From assembly GCF_964340395.1 (NCBI RefSeq), contig NC_135568.1:11554276-11616275 (forward strand): a stretch of 62,000 nucleotides of DNA. Reading direction: 5' to 3'. The stretch comes from Glandiceps talaboti (taxonomy: Eukaryota > Hemichordata > Enteropneusta > Spengelidae). Position 1 is the stretch's first letter. Every line of letters starts with the position of its first letter. Shown here one piece after another: positions 57,283-62,000 of this stretch. Under the pieces are notes generated by a model, which was not told the DNA's origin, did not search any database, and saw only the letters and a list, made by a program, of their open reading frames with translations. The translations under genes and the position numbers were made by a program.

Positions 57283-57965
57283 AGATTTCAACCGTATTAA
57301 TTCTTTGCTCACAAATTCCCACATAGACCACAATGGTATCATAAAGATAACAAACTGTTCTTAATCAGTAAGATGTCACTGAGTTTTATAATTGCGTTGA
57401 CAAAGTTGACATTAATTCCAAAATAGGGTATTTGGTGACAGGTTTTTCATCAACTTGTCATCATTTTTCAAGAAAGACGTCGACGATACAATGCACACAT
57501 AATGTTCTACTTTGTTCTACTTTTTATACTAAACTTTACCCGATAACATTTTAGAATTTCTTTTGGGCAAAATTCAATCGATTAATACGTGAATATAATA
57601 ACATTTCGTAAATTAATTTTTGATTTAATAGTCACTCTCCTTTACTGGAAGATATCGAAAACACGAAACTCAAATTGCTTAATAATATCTGATTCAAATA
57701 CATATTTAATATAAAGAAGACAGAAAAAAGTTTTTAGATTACAATTGTATCAGCTGCCCAGTGTTGATGTAATATAATAAGAATTGATCACTTTCCCATA
57801 CTACGGTACGAAAACGAAATTAGTCTTAAAACGTTTATATTGTTGAATGGTTACCAATTCAATTTGACTAAGTGTGTAAAAAAACAGAAAGTACTGCAGA
57901 AAATTCAATAAATGATACTTCTGATATACATATAATTCGTGTTCAACAATGTTATCAAACATCTT
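57283..57965. other. Intergenic unit DNA between array genes
   Basis: The first part copies 55479-55800 and the second part copies the leader block shared by the genes at 50213 and 56263. No separate gene. Confidence 0.85.
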
Positions 57966-57972
57966 TATATAA
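57966..57972 (+). promoter_or_regulatory. TATA-like box, 76 nt before GPCR ATG
   Basis: TATATAA within ATCTTTATATAAATGCAG. Confidence 0.7.
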
Positions 57973-58041
57973 ATGCAGTATCACTAAGAAGTACATTTCG
58001 TATTTGAGACGTGCACTGTCAAATCGTCGTTTTACGATATA

Positions 58042-59049
58042 ATGGTAGATTTGAAGATGAACATCTCAAACCAATCCATTTCTCAACTTTCTACCATTGA
58101 CCTTTCTGACTTCACAGTCAATCTTAATTTTTGGTTGACAGACTTATCTTATATCGTAAACTACGTCATTTTTGGTATCAATTTTGTCATTTTGCTGGCG
58201 ATAATTGTCAGAGAGAACCTACGGCAGGAACAGCACTACTTCTTCATAAGTTTTACATTGGCGAATCTTTTAAATGGAATTTGTGCTTTACCACTGCTGG
58301 AGATTACGTATATGACAAATAACGTGTACACCAGTTTGATTTCGTGTTTGTTAATCTGTATGATACCAATATACTGTGCGTGTATCGTCCTTCTTAATAT
58401 GATAGTCTGGACATGTGATTTGTATCACAAGATATTTTACCCATTTCATCATCAACGTACAATGGCAAAGAAGACACCACTTCTGTTGGTCATAGCTGCC
58501 GTTTGGACGTTGCCGCTGATCTTCACCATGTCACCAGGATTTGGATGGTATGACAAATGGGAGAGCCCCTCGATGCCTTACTTCTGCTGCATCCCCAGGA
58601 TGATGTTAACAGCAAATTTCGCACAGGTTCTTCTCCGAGGTGTTTTATATCCGGGGTTTTGCATCCTCGTTGGAGCAAACCTTCGCATTATCTACCAAGC
58701 CAAGAAGAATGCTATGAAGATACAGGACATACGATGGGCATGTTCTCGGAGGCAACAAGGCCATGATAATAGTCAAAGTCAACTCAACAACTACAAGGCG
58801 GGAAGGAAGAGTACTATTAGTCTCATTTTCATAGTTCTGATTATTGTTTTTTGCTGGTCACCTCTAATAATCATGATGGAAATGACGCAAATACATAGAA
58901 ATTCACTAAGGACAATGGCTATATTAACATCTGTGATTTCATTTTGTATAAGTCTTTCATCTCTCGGCCCATTAATTTATATCCTGCGACATGCTGAATT
59001 CAGAGAAGGCATCAAACATGTCCTTATGAAGGTAAAATTTTGGCAGTGA
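58042..59049 (+). CDS. Single-exon class A GPCR of the array family
   Basis: An intact 335-residue frame starting MVDLKMNISNQS. The N-terminal half matches the gene at 56263. ECL2 is its own (GWYDKWESPSMPYFCCIP, with two adjacent cysteines), and TM5 reads RGVLYPGFCILVGANL. ECL3 (MTQIHRNSLRTM) and the C-terminus (LMKVKFWQ) match the gene at 50213, as does the 3' flank. TM7 reads LGPLIYILRHAEFREG. Ligand unknown. Confidence 0.95.
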   Translation: MVDLKMNISNQSISQLSTIDLSDFTVNLNFWLTDLSYIVNYVIFGINFVILLAIIVRENLRQEQHYFFISFTLANLLNGICALPLLEITYMTNNVYTSLISCLLICMIPIYCACIVLLNMIVWTCDLYHKIFYPFHHQRTMAKKTPLLLVIAAVWTLPLIFTMSPGFGWYDKWESPSMPYFCCIPRMMLTANFAQVLLRGVLYPGFCILVGANLRIIYQAKKNAMKIQDIRWACSRRQQGHDNSQSQLNNYKAGRKSTISLIFIVLIIVFCWSPLIIMMEMTQIHRNSLRTMAILTSVISFCISLSSLGPLIYILRHAEFREGIKHVLMKVKFWQ

Positions 59050-59293
59050 TCACTTTAAGTGACTTGATCAGTTTAACGTTGCCATCTTTCCTCTCCAACC
59101 TGGTCCACTGGAATAAGATTCATGTGCGTGGACATTCCTTACGAATGTATTTGGTGTTAACATTATCAACTACAATTATATCATTAATGTCTTAATAAAT
59201 GTAACTGAAACGTATTTTTTGAAAATATTTTGTCATTTTGTTCTGTATTTAAAGTAACATATTTTCAAGTTGCCATGTTCAATAACTTAAGCA
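59050..59293. other. 3' flank duplicated from the 51.2 kb unit
   Basis: Matches 51215-51530 with a deletion of about 75 bases near its start. Confidence 0.85.
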
Positions 59294-59590
59294 TAATATA
59301 ATACATACTGAAGAGTATTGCATCATCTATGGCTAAACGTCTTTTTGTAGATGTATACACGATAAATGAAATCAATTCATTTTAGGGTCCGCACTCAAAA
59401 ATCAGCGCCCTCAACGGCGGTCACAATAAAATCTATTTCTGGATAATGTCGACAACTGATTAAAATATACTGTGTCTAATTATTGGTATATTAATAATTT
59501 TTAATGAATATAATAAGGTTTTCTGATCGAAAATGATACTCCTGTTACAAGTTGCAACTAATACAGTTTTAGCATAGTGACAACTTGAAA
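59294..59590 (+). repeat. Dispersed ~300-bp repeat, copy 4 (3'-truncated)
   Basis: Nearly identical to 51534-51810, but cut at ACTTGAAAACCGATAT, so the terminal TTTCGCTCA block is missing. Confidence 0.85.
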
Positions 59591-60140
59591 ACCGATATGT
59601 ATGAGAAAGTAGATGCCACAATGCGATCATGTACATTTGTTATCTGGTGCCTTTCTTTTCTCTCTCTCCATGAATGTAACTCAGTCCCAATTTGCTGGTC
59701 TGATATAACATTCTCCTCTATGGTACTGATGCTATGGGGTGGGGGTGGGGTGGGGGTAGGGGTACAGTTTTGGTGGCAAGGAGTATTTTCGTAACTCGTA
59801 ATAAACTCTTTCCTTATTCGTAAAATATAAACTACAACAATACAAAGATTACCTTTTACACCAAAATTCGTGTTTTTTCTCTGAATTGATGGCAGACTGC
59901 AATCATAGTAAACGTTGGTGGCGCTCTAGTAATTTCCGTGTATGAAGCCAGGAGTAGAAAAATGACAATGTAGCGTTATCAATGACAGTGTCCCATAATT
60001 ATATTGTAGGCACATTTCTAGTCGTAAGCGAGCGAGCGAAAGGTTCCTTATTACATAACGTAGAATGTTGTGGACACATGTATTATTACTATGTGACATT
60101 CTCAATCACCGTTGATTGACAACACTAAAAAAGTTAATCA
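59591..60140. other. Duplicated intergenic DNA (sister of 52749-53290)
   Basis: GTATGAGAAAGTAGATGCCA, ACAGTTTTGGTGGCAAGGAG, AACGTTGGTGGCG and AGTCGTAAGCGAGCGAGCGA occur in both. No gene is present; the 69-codon frame at 59585 is not supported. Confidence 0.85.
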
Positions 60141-60144
60141 CTAT

Positions 60145-60525
60145 GTATCTCCGATGTTTGAACATGACGAACTTTTATGTACTATGCGGCCAGGGTTTGG
60201 ATGGCGCGATTTATTAACGTCCCCAAATGCTGGTGACTTCAAGTACTCTCCAATCTGTATGTATAAACCCATCTTCACCACATTTCTTCTCCGACGTTTT
60301 GTTTATCCATGTTATTGTGTCGTGATTGGTGAAAATCTTCAACTATCTATCAAGTCAAGAAGACTATACAATACAATAATCTGGTCACATACACTCAGAG
60401 ACAGGATGATCAAGAAAACGATCAAGTTGTGTTAAAAAATAGCAATAACGCGGGAAGAAAGGGCACAATAAGTTTTGTTTTCATAATATATTTTTTTGTT
60501 TCTCACCCTCGTATTGTAACGACGT
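60145..60525 (+). pseudogene. Array-family GPCR relic (TM4/5 and TM6 pieces)
   Basis: The better preserved sister of the relic at 53296. After the foreign leader (SPMFEHDELL) comes RPGFGWRDLLTSPNAGDF, then SPICMYKPIFTTFLLRRF, VYPCYC and SIKSRR, aligning with PGFGW-ECL2-TM5-QAKK of the intact genes but without the ECL2 cysteine. The frame ends in ICL3. NAGRKGTISFVFII follows in a shifted frame at about 60447. TM1-TM4 and TM7 are absent. Confidence 0.92.
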
Positions 60526-61188
60526 CATAAAAAGAACAAATTCTTCTTCTTAATAAAAATCAATATGCTGTCACAAAGTTTTATAATTACATTGACAAAA
60601 CTGACAGTAATTGACAACAATATGATTTTGATGGCATCAAATATATTTTATTAATGTGTCAACTTTCAACATGTTAAAAGAAAAGACAATGTCATATTGC
60701 TTCACTTTTTACAATAAAGTTTGCCCCAGATCATTTTAGAATTTATTTTGCGCGAACTTCAATCAATCTAACAACTTTTAAAAGATTCATTGTAGAGATA
60801 AACAAAATATAATAGAACGTCATAAATTTACAAAACGAGGTTGGTGAATAATACCTCATTTAGCTCGTCTGTATATAGAAACCTTTTTTTAAAAATACAA
60901 AGCAGACAGAAAGACCAGTTTAAATTTCTGATTTTACCAGAAGCACTGAACGAATACAATATGATCATTATTGATCCCTTTCCTGTATAAAAAGAGGGAG
61001 AGGCTGGGAATCATTGATTAGTTGATGTATATTGCTTTGATGCCATGTTGTATGTATTAAAGAGAGCATATTGTATTGACAAAATGTCAATATATATGCA
61101 CACGAGGATTATTAATGAATATGTTTCTATATATTTCGCTTGAAGATATACTGTATTATTGGTAGTCAACAATAAAACGAAAGACCTT
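60526..61188. other. Intergenic unit DNA
   Basis: Matches 53690-54390 block by block. No gene. Confidence 0.8.
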
Positions 61189-61195
61189 TATATAG
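61189..61195 (+). promoter_or_regulatory. TATA-like box, 76 nt before GPCR ATG
   Basis: TATATAG within ACCTTTATATAGATACAG. Confidence 0.65.
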
Positions 61196-61264
61196 ATACA
61201 GTTGTACTGAAGAGTGCATTCATAGCTGAGACCTTCTCTGTTAAATCACCATTTGCTAGGTGTA

Positions 61265-62000
61265 ATGATAGATTTGAAGATGAACATCTCTAACCAGTCG
61301 ATTTCTCATCAGTTTCCTATTACCCGTTCCGACTTGTCAGTCAATTTGTGGTTGACAGACTTAACTTACGTTTTAAACTATGTCATTTTTGGTATCAATT
61401 TTGTCATTTTGCTGGCGATAATTCACAGAGAGAATCTACGGCAAGAACAGCACTACTTCTTCATAAGTTTTACTCTGGCGAATCTTTTGCAAGGAATCTG
61501 TTCTCTGCCACTGATGGAGATTACGTTTATGACGAGTAACGTGTACACCAGTTTGATATCTTGTGTGTTAATCGCTATGATACCAATATACTGTTTATGT
61601 ATAGTCATACTTAACATGGTAGTCTGGACATGTGATTTATATCACAAGATATTTTACCCATTTCATCATCAACGTACAATGGCAAAGAAGACACCACTCC
61701 TGTTGGTCATAGCTGCCATTTGGACTTTGCCGCTGATCTTCACCATGTCACCAGGATTTGGATGGAATCACTTGCCGGACAGTCCCTCGGCACCTTCTTT
61801 TTGGTGTATTCCGAGACTAATGGTTACTGAAAGCTTCGCACAAGCTCTTCTGCGAGGTTTTATGTATCCATGTTTTAGCATCCTCGTTGGAGCAAATCTT
61901 CGAATTATCTACCAAGCCAAGAAGAATGCGATGAAGATACAGGACACACGATGGGCATGTTCTCGGGGGCAACAAGGCCATGATAATAATCAAAGTCAAC
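61265..62000 (+). CDS. Single-exon class A GPCR, cut by the window's right edge
   Basis: From ATG at 61265 (MIDLKMNISNQSISHQFPI) the frame stays open for 245 codons to the window end, within ICL3. TM1-TM5 are present with FGINFVILLAI, FTLANLLQG, WTCDLYHKIFYPFHHQR, PGFGWNHLPDSPSAPSFWCIP and RGFMYPCFSILVGANL. It is the sister of the gene at 54468, with the same promoter subtype, and together with the relic at 60145 repeats the relic-gene pair seen at 53.3-55.5 kb. TM6-TM7 lie beyond the window. Confidence 0.93.
   Translation, partial: MIDLKMNISNQSISHQFPITRSDLSVNLWLTDLTYVLNYVIFGINFVILLAIIHRENLRQEQHYFFISFTLANLLQGICSLPLMEITFMTSNVYTSLISCVLIAMIPIYCLCIVILNMVVWTCDLYHKIFYPFHHQRTMAKKTPLLLVIAAIWTLPLIFTMSPGFGWNHLPDSPSAPSFWCIPRLMVTESFAQALLRGFMYPCFSILVGANLRIIYQAKKNAMKIQDTRWACSRGQQGHDNNQSQ

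Overview
The window reads as nuclear DNA of a metazoan, most likely a marine invertebrate (deuterostome or lophotrochozoan; the sequence alone does not settle which). It is AT-rich, carries spliced genes with canonical GT-AG introns, many minisatellites, short foldback DNA transposons, and eroded CR1/L2-like, Jockey-like and L1/Tx1-like LINE fragments. There is no bacterial or organellar signature.

Left part (1-18.5 kb): eight exons of a plus-strand Bax inhibitor-1 gene (TMBIM6 type) run from 9899 to 14925. Only the roughly 20-residue N-terminus is missing, in an upstream exon I could not place. Upstream of it are two minus-strand exons forming the C-terminus of an unrecognised protein (3418-3683), a 52-bp minisatellite, and several degenerate tandem repeats. 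Middle part (19-31 kb): LINE debris, a 50-bp minisatellite, and a three-exon minus-strand opsin (24865-29341). The opsin keeps the retinal-binding lysine in TM7 but has lost both cysteines of the otherwise near-universal TM3-ECL2 disulfide, and it has a long Ser/Thr-rich N-terminus.

Right part (34.8-62 kb): a cluster of single-exon class A GPCRs of one unusual family. There are seven complete genes (two minus, five plus), one cut by the right edge, and at least four pseudogenes or relics. The family replaces DRY by D-L/I-Y, NPxxY by GP/CP-L-x-Y/F, and the TM2 aspartate by asparagine, while keeping near-invariant intracellular blocks. The plus-strand genes from 50 kb onward lie in head-to-tail duplicated units. 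Five intact or open genes and one relic keep a TATA-like box exactly 76 bases before the start codon. One gene (56263) is a mosaic of its neighbours. This looks like an actively turning-over, lineage-specific receptor array, plausibly chemosensory, though nothing in the sequence names a ligand.

The genes do not form a pathway. TMBIM6 is an ER housekeeping gene, the opsin a probable photoreceptor, and the array a separate receptor family. Much of the remaining DNA is repeat-derived: a hairpin MITE family with three copies, three further foldback families, an approximately 300-bp dispersed repeat with four copies, and simple-sequence arrays.
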